This document shows positions 6,909-15,423 of a DNA stretch of 64,000 nucleotides, one piece after another. The stretch's first letter is position 1. Every line of letters begins with the position of its first letter. The notes under the pieces were generated by a model that saw only the letters and a program-made list of their open reading frames with translations, was not told the origin of the DNA and did not search any database. The DNA is from Mesorhizobium sp. (GTDB lineage Bacteria > Pseudomonadota > Alphaproteobacteria > Rhizobiales > Rhizobiaceae): contig SAKE01000012.1 of NCBI GenBank assembly GCA_004017275.1, positions 113,028 through 177,027 on the forward strand. Reading direction: 5' to 3'. The position numbers and the translations under genes are program-made.

Positions 6909-8179
6909 TGTCTGGTAGCGTCGAGACAGATAATCTGGGTGGCTCTGCTGCCGCCGACGAAGCGGCACGCTCGGAAGCCGGACAGGAAGCTACGGAAACT
7001 GCCGCCGCCGCAGAGGCAGAGTCCACTTCTTGGTTTGACGGCGACCAGGATGAGGACGCTTCGGTGTCCTTCAAGGACTATGAGATTATAGCCTCGCCTA
7101 ACGACTTCAATATACAGACCATTGTCAACTTCGTGAACTCCGGCGCAGTCAAGATTCCTGGTTTCCAACGAAACTACGTTTGGGATATCAAGCGCGCGAG
7201 CCGATTGATAGAATCAATTCTCATTGGGCTGCCGATCCCGCAAATCTTCCTCTATCAGGATGCCAAGAATTCGTTCTTGGTTGTGGATGGCCAGCAACGT
7301 CTCATGTCCATCTACTACTTCGTCCGTGGGCGCTTCCCAAAAGCGGCTAAACGGCCGATGCTTCGTCGCATCATGGCTGAAAAGGGGACGCTGCCGGACG
7401 AGGTACTCGGCGATGATGGATACTTCACAAAATTCAATCTGCAACTGGCGCATAAGTCGGTTGGAACGGTGTCCCGCTTCCACGGGAAAAACTACACGAC
7501 GCTTGGCGACAGCCGCTTGGATTTCGATCTCCGGACCATCCGCAACGTCATCATCAAACAGGCTTCCCCGAAGGAAGATACTGATTCTTCAGTGTTCGAG
7601 ATTTTCAATCGTCTCAACACCGGAAGTGTGAACCTCCGCGCGCAGGAAATTCGGTCGAGCTTGTACCATTCTGAGTTCATGCAGGTGCTGCACAGGGTCA
7701 ACCTGAACCCGACTTGGCGATCAATTATCGGCCTGACGGATCCCGATTTACACGACAAGGATATTGAAATTCTCTTGCGTGTCTTTGCTCTTGTTGCGGA
7801 CGGAGAGAACTACGTCGAGCCAATGAGCGGCTTCCTGAACAAATTTGCCCGCAAAGCCAAAGGGCTGCCAGACAACAAACTGGGCTACGTAGAGCAACTT
7901 TTTACTGCCTTCTTCAAGCAGGTCGAAAACATCTCCGCTGACCATTTTGCGGTAGCTAAATCCGGACGCTTCAACATCGCCGCGTTCGAAGGAATTTTCC
8001 GTGCAGTCTGCACGCCTGCGTTCCAGGCTGGCGACTCCCAAGTTATACAAATTGGAGCGGAGCAGGTGGACGCAATTCGCGGAGACCCGGAGTTCCTTGC
8101 CGCCACGCAAGAGAGTGTCGGCCGGACAGCCTACGTCAAACAACGCTTTGATCGGGCTAAAGCCATTCTCGGCATCTAA
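6908..8179 (+). CDS. DUF262 (ParB/Srx-fold) protein, R-M associated
   Basis: A 423-residue protein. After an acidic low-complexity N-terminus (to about residue 55) comes a DUF262 domain: VKIPGFQRNYVWD, the RLIESILIGLPIPQIFLY helix and the diagnostic VDGQQRLMS motif. DUF262 is the N-terminal module of GmrSD/BrxU-type modification-dependent enzymes, where it binds nucleotide and DNA. The DUF1524 HNH nuclease half is absent here, and the C-terminal half is helical and unassigned. The start overlaps the methyltransferase stop by one base. The HEPN gene follows after 6 nt, suggesting that DUF262 senses and HEPN cuts. Confidence 0.9.
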   Translation: MSGSVETDNLGGSAAADEAARSEAGQEATETAAAAEAESTSWFDGDQDEDASVSFKDYEIIASPNDFNIQTIVNFVNSGAVKIPGFQRNYVWDIKRASRLIESILIGLPIPQIFLYQDAKNSFLVVDGQQRLMSIYYFVRGRFPKAAKRPMLRRIMAEKGTLPDEVLGDDGYFTKFNLQLAHKSVGTVSRFHGKNYTTLGDSRLDFDLRTIRNVIIKQASPKEDTDSSVFEIFNRLNTGSVNLRAQEIRSSLYHSEFMQVLHRVNLNPTWRSIIGLTDPDLHDKDIEILLRVFALVADGENYVEPMSGFLNKFARKAKGLPDNKLGYVEQLFTAFFKQVENISADHFAVAKSGRFNIAAFEGIFRAVCTPAFQAGDSQVIQIGAEQVDAIRGDPEFLAATQESVGRTAYVKQRFDRAKAILGI

Positions 8180-8185
8180 AATCAG

Positions 8186-8746
8186 ATGAGCGAGCCCTAC
8201 GTCGAGTCCTTTTACCGCAGCCACAGGGACCTGGCAGACTTTCTGATTGCGAATGGGCAGCCGACGTTCGCAGCTGACGCGAATGAGAACTTCCGGCGGT
8301 CGTTGATCCTCGCCATTGCTAGCTTCTTCGAGCACGAAATTTGTGAGATTGTCCGATCGCTCCCAGCCCGACATGCGCGGGGCAACCCATTCCTGACGGA
8401 GCTCGTGGCGCAAAAGGCCGTAGCGCGCCAATACCACACCTACTTCGAGTGGGACAAACCGAACGCCAACAAATTCTTCTCTATGTTTGGTGCCGAATAT
8501 AAGGCTGCCTCACAGAGGAAGGTAGACGAAGACCCGGATTTCAAGACTTCCGTTCAAGCGTTTCTCAGCCTCGGTGAGACGCGCAATCAAATGGTGCACC
8601 AGAACTATCTTCAGTTCCCGCTGGACCTATCTTCAGACGACATCATACTTAAATTCCGTCAAGCACAACGCTTTGTGGAATACGTTCGCGAGACATTGCT
8701 GCCAGCCGAAGAACAGGAAGAAGTTGCGCCTGCGGCGTCCACTTGA
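8186..8746 (+). CDS. HEPN-domain nuclease (RiboL-PSP / MAE_28990-like)
   Basis: A 186-residue all-helical protein carrying the HEPN catalytic signature RNQMVH (Rx4H) in the segment SLGETRNQMVHQNY. The LILAIASFFEHEICEIV helix before it is typical of the HEPN families linked to R-M operons (MAE_28990/MAE_18760, RiboL-PSP). These are usually metal-independent RNases in toxin or abortive-infection roles. It follows the DUF262 gene by 6 nt and ends the methyltransferase operon. RNase activity and control by DUF262 are inferred. Confidence 0.85.
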   Translation: MSEPYVESFYRSHRDLADFLIANGQPTFAADANENFRRSLILAIASFFEHEICEIVRSLPARHARGNPFLTELVAQKAVARQYHTYFEWDKPNANKFFSMFGAEYKAASQRKVDEDPDFKTSVQAFLSLGETRNQMVHQNYLQFPLDLSSDDIILKFRQAQRFVEYVRETLLPAEEQEEVAPAAST

Positions 8747-8866
8747 AACGAAAATCCAAAACCCACATCCGACAATCGGCCAAACCTTCAGGAATCGCGA
8801 CGTCGCCAGCCCCGGTTCCCAGAGGCTCTTTCCTGTCAACTTTTCGAACTTTTCTGTGGCCTACAG

Positions 8867-11302
8867 TTACGTCGGAGGCGGATCCGGCGGTTCCTCTCTT
8901 TCCCCAGGTGAGCCCGAAGGGCGAATCCTTGGGTCGTTGGGACTAACTGAAAGTTGGTCCCTCTTTCTTACTTCCTCCCACACCTCGTAGAACAGTTCCT
9001 TCTCCGCATCGCTCATAGTCATGCCGAAGGAGATCCCGCGCTCCGCACAAGCGTTGCGGAAGGGCTTCATGGATTCTTCGTGCTGCGCAGCCGACTCCCT
9101 GACCCTCTCCTGATATGCAGCTTTTTCCTGCCTCTCCCCGGCCGTGGCCGCTTCCAGAAGCTCCGCTGCCTTCTCCGAATCCGCAATGATCCAGCGGTGC
9201 TCGTTGCGCAGCAGAATCTCGCCGGACAGGTCGAAGCCGACGAGGGAGCCGTCTGGCCGTTTCGAGAATCCGAATCCCGCCTCCTTCAACGCCTTCATCG
9301 CCGTGCCGGAACGCGGCGCGACGGTGGGGACATACACCGTTACGCCTAGCAACTCGGAATGCTCCTGGAGCTGTGCGAGGGACAGTTTCTTCAGCCGCCA
9401 GGTTACGGGAATCCCCGCCGCTTCCAGGGAGTATAGGACGTGCCGCCGCCGCAGCTTCGCGCGCGGCCGATCGACGGCCACGCCGACCGCCTCCGCCGCT
9501 TCGTATAGCTCTGCCCGCGAAGGCCTGCCGGAGAGCCGGAACCGTTCCGTCACGCCGATCGCACCGGCGAAGGCCGTGTATCTCTCTCCATAGACGGATT
9601 CCCTTTCCTCCCGGAGAGGAACGGGCGGCAGCGGGTCGGCGATGTTCATCGACTCGAACCGCTTCCCCGTCTCACCGTGGAGCCATTCGAGCTCCACCGG
9701 GTCGAGGTCCGCGTCTGGCCACATGCCGATCGCGATCGCCGCGTGCCAAGCCTCGCGGGCGGCATCCTCCTGTGCCCGCTGCATCGTCTGCGTGTCCCGT
9801 GCGGCATGGGATTCCACGGCGATGTCGATGAAGGCTTTCGTGCTGTGCATGTGCCGCAGCGCCAACGCCATGCGCGCGTCGTCTGGCTGGTAGTCGGAGC
9901 GCATGGCATTCGTCCAGTGCGTCCGCCACAGGTCCACGGGTGACCGCTGGGCATCGAGACCTAGCCATGTATGTGTCCGGGCGCGGCGACGGCCTTTCCA
10001 ATCCGCGAACCGGGACTGCTCGTCTCCCTCTTCCTCGCCCTCCTCGCTGCCTTCCTTCAGCTTCTCCATTTTGGTCGAGTAGCGCGCGGAATACATGGCG
10101 GCGGAACGGGCGGTTTCCGGCGACCCGTTCTTGCCGTCCCTCGTCGCGTAGTCCGGGTGGTCGTCACCGATCACGGAGGCGTTGCAGCCTCTGTCAGGCC
10201 CGTCCTCGTCGCTCCTCCGCGTCGAGAATTTGGCACGGAAGGCGTCGCAGACGGCCCGCGCCTGTTCGACCGTAGGAATGGCAAGGAGGATGTGACGGTG
10301 CGGCGTGCCGGACTGCTGCGGCTGAGAATTCCACCAGCCTTGAGGGCGAATTCCGCGTTCCCGCAGCAGGCTCATTGTGCCGTGAAAATCGTCCTGGATC
10401 TTCGCCATGGCTTCCAGCGGCCCGAGATCGGGATTCCATTTGGCTGCGCGTCGCCCCTCGTTTGTGGAGTGCGGAACGTACTCGCCGGGCAGCGTGATCG
10501 TGATCCAGCACACCGCCCAGCCGAGGGCTTTCCAGCGGTGCAACATCATATCAATCATCATGCGCCGCTCTGCCGCCTTCCGCGCCCGCGATTTCTGGTC
10601 GACGTCGAGCATGGAGATTTTGATGCTCGGATCGTCTTCCCGCACGAGCCATAGGTCTGACAGGATTTCCCGCGTCCGCTCCTCGTGCTGCCGATGCAGC
10701 CCAAGGGCGTAGTCTGACACATACAGGGGGCGGCCGGGCATGACGGGGCCGCCCACGGCGCCCACGGCCGCCTCGACGTAGAGCAGCGCCCGCGACTGGT
10801 CGCGGCGCAGCCGCTTCCGCCACCAGGAGTCCTGTCGCCGCCTGCGGTGCTCGGGCTCTTGGTGAGTGGCCTTCCCGTCCTCGTCCTGGCACGGGAACGC
10901 CTTCGCGTAGCGCGTGGCCTCGTTCTCCGCCAGCGTTGCGAGCGCCGTCGGGTTAAGCCCGATCAGGCCCACGTCCTTCCAGCCGACCTTTTTCAGAATC
11001 GCCTCCTCGCGCTCCCGTCGGCGCGGGAGCGGCATGCGATCGAGGAATGCCGCAAGCTCCGTCGGCAGGTGCTCCGCCAGCCGCCCCGGAGACAGGTGCT
11101 CCCCGTCAAGCTCGGCAGCTTCTTCGATGGCAAGCCGTGCCGACTCCGCCCGCTCGGCGCCGATCCGCACCGATTCCTGCGCCAATGCCTCGTCGAGCGA
11201 CACAGGGGGCGACGGTTGCCCGTCGGCGGCTCCGCCGGCGGCGAGTGCATCGAGGAAAGCCTTCCGCGCGAAGCCGTGCCCAAGGAATCGGCCGCCCGCC
11301 AT
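8867..11302 (-). CDS. Replication endonuclease, phage P2 gpA-like HUH Rep
   Basis: An 811-residue rolling-circle initiator (Phage_GPA type). Motif 1 is WAVCWITITLPGEYVPHS, the HUH motif is HRH in QSGTPHRHILLAI, and motif 3 is MYSARYSTKMEKL with two tyrosines spaced YxxxY as in P2 gpA. It should nick a double-strand origin and stay on the 5' end, letting the excised element replicate as a circle. The open frame continues upstream to a GTG at 11428 (853 aa); ATG 11302 is chosen as the simpler start, but neither has a good ribosome site. It faces away from the mob genes. Confidence 0.85.
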   Translation of the reverse strand: MAGGRFLGHGFARKAFLDALAAGGAADGQPSPPVSLDEALAQESVRIGAERAESARLAIEEAAELDGEHLSPGRLAEHLPTELAAFLDRMPLPRRREREEAILKKVGWKDVGLIGLNPTALATLAENEATRYAKAFPCQDEDGKATHQEPEHRRRRQDSWWRKRLRRDQSRALLYVEAAVGAVGGPVMPGRPLYVSDYALGLHRQHEERTREILSDLWLVREDDPSIKISMLDVDQKSRARKAAERRMMIDMMLHRWKALGWAVCWITITLPGEYVPHSTNEGRRAAKWNPDLGPLEAMAKIQDDFHGTMSLLRERGIRPQGWWNSQPQQSGTPHRHILLAIPTVEQARAVCDAFRAKFSTRRSDEDGPDRGCNASVIGDDHPDYATRDGKNGSPETARSAAMYSARYSTKMEKLKEGSEEGEEEGDEQSRFADWKGRRRARTHTWLGLDAQRSPVDLWRTHWTNAMRSDYQPDDARMALALRHMHSTKAFIDIAVESHAARDTQTMQRAQEDAAREAWHAAIAIGMWPDADLDPVELEWLHGETGKRFESMNIADPLPPVPLREERESVYGERYTAFAGAIGVTERFRLSGRPSRAELYEAAEAVGVAVDRPRAKLRRRHVLYSLEAAGIPVTWRLKKLSLAQLQEHSELLGVTVYVPTVAPRSGTAMKALKEAGFGFSKRPDGSLVGFDLSGEILLRNEHRWIIADSEKAAELLEAATAGERQEKAAYQERVRESAAQHEESMKPFRNACAERGISFGMTMSDAEKELFYEVWEEVRKRDQLSVSPNDPRIRPSGSPGEREEPPDPPPT

Positions 11303-11489
11303 GACGGCAGGCCGGAGGCCAAGGGTTCCCGAAAAACCTAGTCTTTGCGGGGCTTCGTCAACAAATTTGGTCTGGAGGGTATGACGGTGCTTCGTTCCGG
11401 CTGGGGTATGTCCCAGCCCGGCGGTCACCCGCTATTGCGGGGGGGCTTTACACGTGCAGGATGGTGAATCATCATCATACCGTTCTCGT

Positions 11490-11536
11490 AAGACCTCCCG
11501 AGGGTTCCCGCCCTGTGACGGAGGTCTTTTCTTTTG
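11490..11536 (+). terminator. Terminator-like hairpin, plus strand, in the rep leader
   Basis: AAGACCTCC (11490-11498) pairs with GGAGGTCTT (11520-11528) and is followed by TTTTCTTTT-like sequence. The T-run is only on the plus strand, yet no plus-strand gene ends here. The hairpin may close a small RNA antisense to the rep leader. Confidence 0.6.
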
Positions 11537-12015
11537 TCTGAACATCAAGGCTCACCCGGTCGGCCGAACGGCACAACCCCTATTGCCAACCGTTCCGCAT
11601 CCGCAACGATTGCGATCCTGAATTCGATTTCTATAGCTCCGCGTCGGGCCATCCGTCGGCTTCGTCACGCCCTTTTATGACCGGAGCAGGAAGCCCGGCA
11701 GGGGGCGGCGCTGCGCGCCTCAAGGACAGAAATCCCCCCTTTTCCCCCGACGGAAAAGCTCCTCGCGACCGGGCTGAAGCCCTTCATTTTTGCCCTTGCC
11801 CCTGCCGGGCTTCCCGCTTTTTCCCGGTCAAGGGCGCGCCGAATCCAACGGATGGATCAAACGGGGAGGTTCGTTTTCCCCCCTGCCTCCGGCGAGCGGG
11901 AAACAGGGAATGAAGGAAGAGGGGCGCAACCGATCCCCCGGATGAGGCAGCGGCCTCCGGCCTTCGGCTTCGTGACCGCCTGACGCCCTTTTTCGCCTTC
12001 GCCTGGTCGCGCCGC
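11537..12015. other. Gene-free region upstream of the repeat cluster
   Basis: No convincing gene. The stretch is rich in C-runs and G-runs (for example cccccctttttccccc near 11735) and several short hairpins can be drawn, but none stands out. It leads into the AAGGATT repeat cluster and an AT-rich block, so it may be part of an origin or long leader. Confidence 0.4.
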
Positions 12016-12076
12016 GAATCCTTGCATCGCGCAGTCGAAACAAGGATTCGCTCCCGATAGCAAGGATTCAATCCTT
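12016..12076. repeat. Cluster of four AAGGATT half-sites (iteron/operator candidate)
   Basis: GAATCCTTG (12016-12024) is inverted relative to CAAGGATTC at 12041-12049. That motif recurs exactly at 12061-12069, and AATCCTT at 12070-12076 makes AAGGATT-C-AATCCTT a perfect hairpin. The two direct copies are 20 bp apart, near two helical turns. An AT-rich block follows. This fits either an origin with iterons or an operator array controlling the downstream operon. Confidence 0.55.
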
Positions 12077-12117
12077 CAGCTAGTTGCAAGACGAAAATCT
12101 CGAATTCTTAGTAATTG

Positions 12118-12155
12118 TTGACAACGACATCTCATAGTTAACTGAAGTTAACTTC
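12118..12155 (+). promoter_or_regulatory. AT-rich promoter/operator block with tandem AGTTAACT
   Basis: A TTGACA box (12118-12123) sits in an AT-rich stretch unlike its surroundings. Two AGTTAACT palindromes (12136-12143, 12146-12153) are spaced 10 bp apart, one helical turn; the second is the centre of a 12-bp palindrome. No good -10 box lies at ideal spacing. Likely controls the gene run beginning at 12292. Confidence 0.45.
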
Positions 12156-12291
12156 ACTACGGCGAACAAATAGACATTCTTGGTCGTTTTTCTTCACTTT
12201 AATCATTGACATGAGTGGAAGGCTAACTCAACATTGCATTATGAGAGGTGCGGAATTGGTCCGACTTCTTCCGGAAGAGGAGATAGACGTC

Positions 12292-12792
12292 ATGGCTACA
12301 TTGATCGGAAAGAGTGGGCTGAAAGCCGAGCAGCGGATGGAAATCGGGGAAGCGCTTGCCGCTGTGAACGGCCGGGCGAGCCGCTGGACGGCATCCGTGG
12401 CCGAGGTGGTCGACTGGCTTGAGACGGCCGAAGGTCAGCTTCAGAACGCAGGCCTGCCCGCGACCTACCGCGTCGGCGCGACCGCCGATTGCTTCACAAG
12501 TGCGCCGTCCGCCAAATCCTATCGCTATGCGGTCACCGGGAACCGCGTCCTGCTACGCCGTTTCGGAAAAGAATGGCGCGTCGTCGGCATCGAGACCATC
12601 GGCCTTTACCCTCGCGACAGCCGCGCGGACAAGGTGAAGGTGAGCCTGTCGTCTGACCAGATCGAGAGGGTCAAGGCAGCCGCTGCGGCGCCGTTCGCCC
12701 TCCAGCCGAAGCCCGAGCCGATCCAGAGTCCGTTCGATGGTCCGGATGTCGATTGCTACGACGCAGAGGGGCGGCTTCAGAAAGCAGCTTGA
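12292..12792 (+). CDS. Hypothetical protein (166 aa), first gene of small-gene operon
   Basis: The ATG at 12292 has aggag about 10 nt upstream; in-frame codons back to 12211 could add 27 residues. The protein begins with a helical part (SGLKAEQRMEIGEALAAVNG). A beta-rich centre (YRYAVTGNRVLLRRFGKEWR) follows, then a Pro-rich tail. No family recognised. It leads a run of small overlapping plus-strand genes to 14832, all preceded by the AT-rich promoter block. Confidence 0.65.
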   Translation: MATLIGKSGLKAEQRMEIGEALAAVNGRASRWTASVAEVVDWLETAEGQLQNAGLPATYRVGATADCFTSAPSAKSYRYAVTGNRVLLRRFGKEWRVVGIETIGLYPRDSRADKVKVSLSSDQIERVKAAAAAPFALQPKPEPIQSPFDGPDVDCYDAEGRLQKAA

Positions 12793-12889
12793 CCACGGAA
12801 ACCGGGGCTTCGCGCCCCGGCCTTCCCCCGAGCCGTCGCGGACGGTTCCGAAGAGGGCCGAAGCCTGAAAAACAAGAAGGGGAACGAAG

Positions 12890-13204
12890 ATGTGGAATTT
12901 TTGGGAATCGTCGCCGGAATGGCAGCGTAAGGAAGAACTTTTTGCTGCGCTGAAAGTGGCCAAGGCGGAGAGGGATGAAGCGGGCCGAGGCATCCTGGTA
13001 TGCGTTGGGCTGGGATATCTTGACGGCGCAGTCTGGGAGAGCGACCGGGCCGCATTCCTCCTCGCACACGAGGCCTACGAGGATGCCTTCTTAGCGTGGC
13101 GTGAGGCCGACAAGGCCTTCAATGCCTCTCCCGCAGGGCAAGCCTGCGCCCGTTACTTTGCCGACCCGCTCGCCGCCCAGGCGACGGAAAGCGAGGCAGC
13201 ATGA
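12890..13204 (+). CDS. Hypothetical protein (104 aa)
   Basis: A mostly helical 104-residue protein beginning with MWNFWESSPEWQRKEELFAA, with ggggaa upstream of the ATG. It contains repeated charged helices (KVAKAERDEAGRG; YEDAFLAWREADKAF). Its stop overlaps the next start (ATGA), so translation is coupled. No family recognised. Confidence 0.65.
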   Translation: MWNFWESSPEWQRKEELFAALKVAKAERDEAGRGILVCVGLGYLDGAVWESDRAAFLLAHEAYEDAFLAWREADKAFNASPAGQACARYFADPLAAQATESEAA

Positions 13205-13563
13205 GCGAGATCGACAGAGACATTGAGGACGCGGCAGCGTCGGTCGGCGTCACGATCGGAACCGCCACCGAAACATACGTTTCGATCGTGCCGGACCACG
13301 GCTTCGGCTTTTACGCAACCAGGCACGGATGGCTCTACGCGCGCCAAGGCCAGGACGGTTTATTCGAGGCACCGACAAGCCAGGTGCACCGCAGACGCAT
13401 GGGAAAGGCGATCGCGGTGAGCGATTGCCTTGATGAGCTCTCCATCTTCGGCGCGGAGGTATTTCCAACAGCCGCAGATGCGATCCGGGTGACGCTCAGG
13501 ACCTACCTGGTCGAAGCCGCTCCAGTCCGAAAACTCAGCGATTTTGAAGGCGAAGAAAAATGA
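13201..13563 (+). CDS. Hypothetical protein (120 aa)
   Basis: Starts in an ATGA overlap with the preceding gene and ends in another ATGA overlap with the next, so it is firmly part of the operon. The sequence mixes beta-like stretches (YVSIVPDHGFGFYATRHGWLY) with a C-terminal helix. No family recognised. Confidence 0.65.
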   Translation: MSEIDRDIEDAAASVGVTIGTATETYVSIVPDHGFGFYATRHGWLYARQGQDGLFEAPTSQVHRRRMGKAIAVSDCLDELSIFGAEVFPTAADAIRVTLRTYLVEAAPVRKLSDFEGEEK

Positions 13564-13949
13564 ACAAGGAGGCAGTACCATCCAAAAGCCGAGGCGGCCG
13601 CCCGCCCTTCGGCGGCAGCCGCGAGGCCGCAGCCGCTGACCGTGATCGACGTCGCGACGAGTATGTCGACCTTCGGCGCCATCTGGCGATGTCGCCGGCA
13701 GCACTTGCGAGGCTTCTCGGCCTGAGCGTCGGAACCGTGCGACGCCTTCCAGCGTGGTCCGATCCCGCCTTCGCGCCTACGGATGCGACCCTCGACCTCA
13801 TGCGCGCCGAGCTTGTGCGCCGTGCCCATGCGACACTGGCGGAGGCAGAAATGCGGGCGGAGATCGAGGCCGAGCTAGCCGTCCACGAGGCCCGCTGGCA
13901 CGTCGAAAAATACGGCGTCGATGCCGAAAATCTGGAGGACGCAGCATGA
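13560..13949 (+). CDS. Small HTH-like protein (129 aa)
   Basis: The basic N-terminus (KSRGGRPPFGG) looks like a DNA-binding arm. The segment MSPAALARLLGLSVGTVRRL reads as a helix-turn-helix, and the C-terminal half is a long acidic helix. It could be a regulator or excision/relaxosome accessory factor for the element; this is inference. ATGA overlaps join it to both neighbours. Confidence 0.65.
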   Translation: MNKEAVPSKSRGGRPPFGGSREAAAADRDRRRDEYVDLRRHLAMSPAALARLLGLSVGTVRRLPAWSDPAFAPTDATLDLMRAELVRRAHATLAEAEMRAEIEAELAVHEARWHVEKYGVDAENLEDAA

Positions 13950-14362
13950 GCACGGCGACCTCTGAAACCCTCGACGTCGACCTCGTCGCATTCGAGCTCC
14001 ACACCCGGATTCGTATGGTCGAGGCAGCCGCGGATCTCGCCATCGAGTCAGGGGAAGCCGTCCGCCAGCGATACGATGCCGCCTTCGGTTGGTGGCGGGT
14101 TTTCGCCAATGCCCTGGAACGTGACCGGCACACATCAGGAGCGAGGCCAGGATGCCGAGCCGCAGCCCACAGGTCCGAAATCGGCATCCTGGAGACATTC
14201 TCACCTACAAAGAAAGGAAATTTCTATGACGAACATTATCGGTTTCCCAGGCCAGGCGTCGGGTATGCCGACCTCCCCTTCGTTTCTCCACGGCTGGCCG
14301 TTCCTCGCCGTTATCGAGAGCGAGGAAGAGTGTGCGCTGCCGATCCGTGGTCGCGCTCATGA
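13946..14362 (+). CDS. Hypothetical protein, possibly frameshifted (138 aa)
   Basis: Begins in an ATGA overlap. The first 60 residues are helical and credible (LVAFELHTRIRMVEAAADLA). The remainder becomes Arg/Pro-rich and overlaps the next gene by 137 bp, which its neighbours never do. The true protein may end near 14150 through a frameshift. No family recognised. Confidence 0.45.
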   Translation: MSTATSETLDVDLVAFELHTRIRMVEAAADLAIESGEAVRQRYDAAFGWWRVFANALERDRHTSGARPGCRAAAHRSEIGILETFSPTKKGNFYDEHYRFPRPGVGYADLPFVSPRLAVPRRYRERGRVCAADPWSRS

Positions 14363-14696
14363 CGACGGCCCGACGATCGAAATCAACGCTCTCTATGTCA
14401 CTCGCGCCGATTTGGAGGACAGGTCAAAAGTCGCCCTGTGGCTATGCCCCACCCTCCTGCATGTTTGCGGCACTGTGCTTGCGGAGGGCCTTGAGGCAAC
14501 CGATGGTGTAGGCCGTTTAACGTCGCAGCGCTGGCGGGCTTTCCGGAGCGAGGTGAGCCGCCAGACGACCATGGGCTGGCCCCAGATCGTTGCGGCAGCA
14601 CGTCGCGAGGGCGTGGACTACATGGCCGATCACCTCACGGCATCCTTGTTCATGGAAAGCGGTCTCGATGACCGCCTGGGAGATCGCCATGCGTAA
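14226..14696 (+). CDS. Hypothetical protein (156 aa)
   Basis: The start is chosen at the ATG after aaaggaaa. It has a beta-rich N-terminal part (FLAVIESEEECALPIRGRAH) with a hydrophobic mid segment (LWLCPTLLHVCGTVLAEGL) and ends in a helical basic tail. No family recognised. Its last bases overlap the start of the small membrane protein at 14689. Confidence 0.6.
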   Translation: MTNIIGFPGQASGMPTSPSFLHGWPFLAVIESEEECALPIRGRAHDDGPTIEINALYVTRADLEDRSKVALWLCPTLLHVCGTVLAEGLEATDGVGRLTSQRWRAFRSEVSRQTTMGWPQIVAAARREGVDYMADHLTASLFMESGLDDRLGDRHA

Positions 14697-14832
14697 GATT
14701 CTTGAAAAATGGAAAGCCGCCGGAGCGGAGCAGCAGAAGAAGCCGTTTGAGAAAAGGCTGACCGAAATCGGCCTCCTTTTCGGTGGCAGTGCTCTCCTTC
14801 TCTGGTGGATGGTCTCAAGGCTACAGCCGTAG
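14689..14832 (+). CDS. Small single-pass membrane protein (47 aa)
   Basis: Starts at an ATG overlapping the previous stop, with gggag 6 nt upstream. It has a basic amphipathic N-terminus (RKILEKWKAAGAEQQKKP) and one membrane helix (IGLLFGGSALLLWWMVS). The N-terminus is predicted cytoplasmic. Role unknown; it could interact with a mating channel or DotA-like protein, which is speculation. Confidence 0.6.
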   Translation: MRKILEKWKAAGAEQQKKPFEKRLTEIGLLFGGSALLLWWMVSRLQP

Positions 14833-14841
14833 CGCGGCAAG

Positions 14842-15423
14842 CTAATGCGGCGGGCGCTGCATGAAAGTCATGCCGCCGACGCTCACGCTGCTGACGACTC
14901 CGCCGACATTGCTCCCGACGGCGGAGTCCCGGTCTGGTTTCGACCAGCCCGGCAGGATTGCGACCCCGCCCCATTCATCCAGACAGCCGTATGTCTCGGG
15001 ATCCAAGTAGGCCTCGAAGCCGTAGGCGTCGGGGAGATCAGCACGGTTGTAGTAAATGAACACCCCGCGCGGGCCACTGCCGTCCGGAGGCGTATAGATC
15101 GTATTGACATCAATCTTGAGCGCGATCGATGCGCCCACCAGGTGCGCCAGCGAAGCTGCCGATGTGGCCGTCGCGGCGGGGCAATAGAGGTGCCAGCCGT
15201 TGCTGAGTTCGACATCCGTATACTGCTGCTGTTCCGGCTCTCCGCCGTCGCCCGGGTCTCCATCGCCGCCTCCATCGCCGGGAGTGCCGATATCGGCACC
15301 GACAGGCAGAATGAGGCCCGCGCGATAGCGGAAAATGAATCTGGCATCTTGTGACCAGGCAGCGCCGGCGCTCGCGGCGAATACGGTTCCCAAGAGTGTC
15401 GCCGCGATCAGTTTCTTGAGCAT
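14842..15423 (-). CDS. Secreted/periplasmic hypothetical protein with Gly/Asp linker
   Basis: A 193-residue minus-strand protein with a Sec signal (LKKLIAATLLGTVFAASAGAAWS). A Gly/Asp/Pro-rich linker (TPGDGGGDGDPGDGGEP) is followed by a folded domain containing two cysteines (HLYCPA and YGCLDE). GGGGAGG precedes the ATG at 15423. No family recognised. Export fits an envelope or surface role during transfer, which is inferred only from the signal peptide. It is convergent with the small-gene operon. Confidence 0.75.
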   Translation of the reverse strand: MLKKLIAATLLGTVFAASAGAAWSQDARFIFRYRAGLILPVGADIGTPGDGGGDGDPGDGGEPEQQQYTDVELSNGWHLYCPAATATSAASLAHLVGASIALKIDVNTIYTPPDGSGPRGVFIYYNRADLPDAYGFEAYLDPETYGCLDEWGGVAILPGWSKPDRDSAVGSNVGGVVSSVSVGGMTFMQRPPH

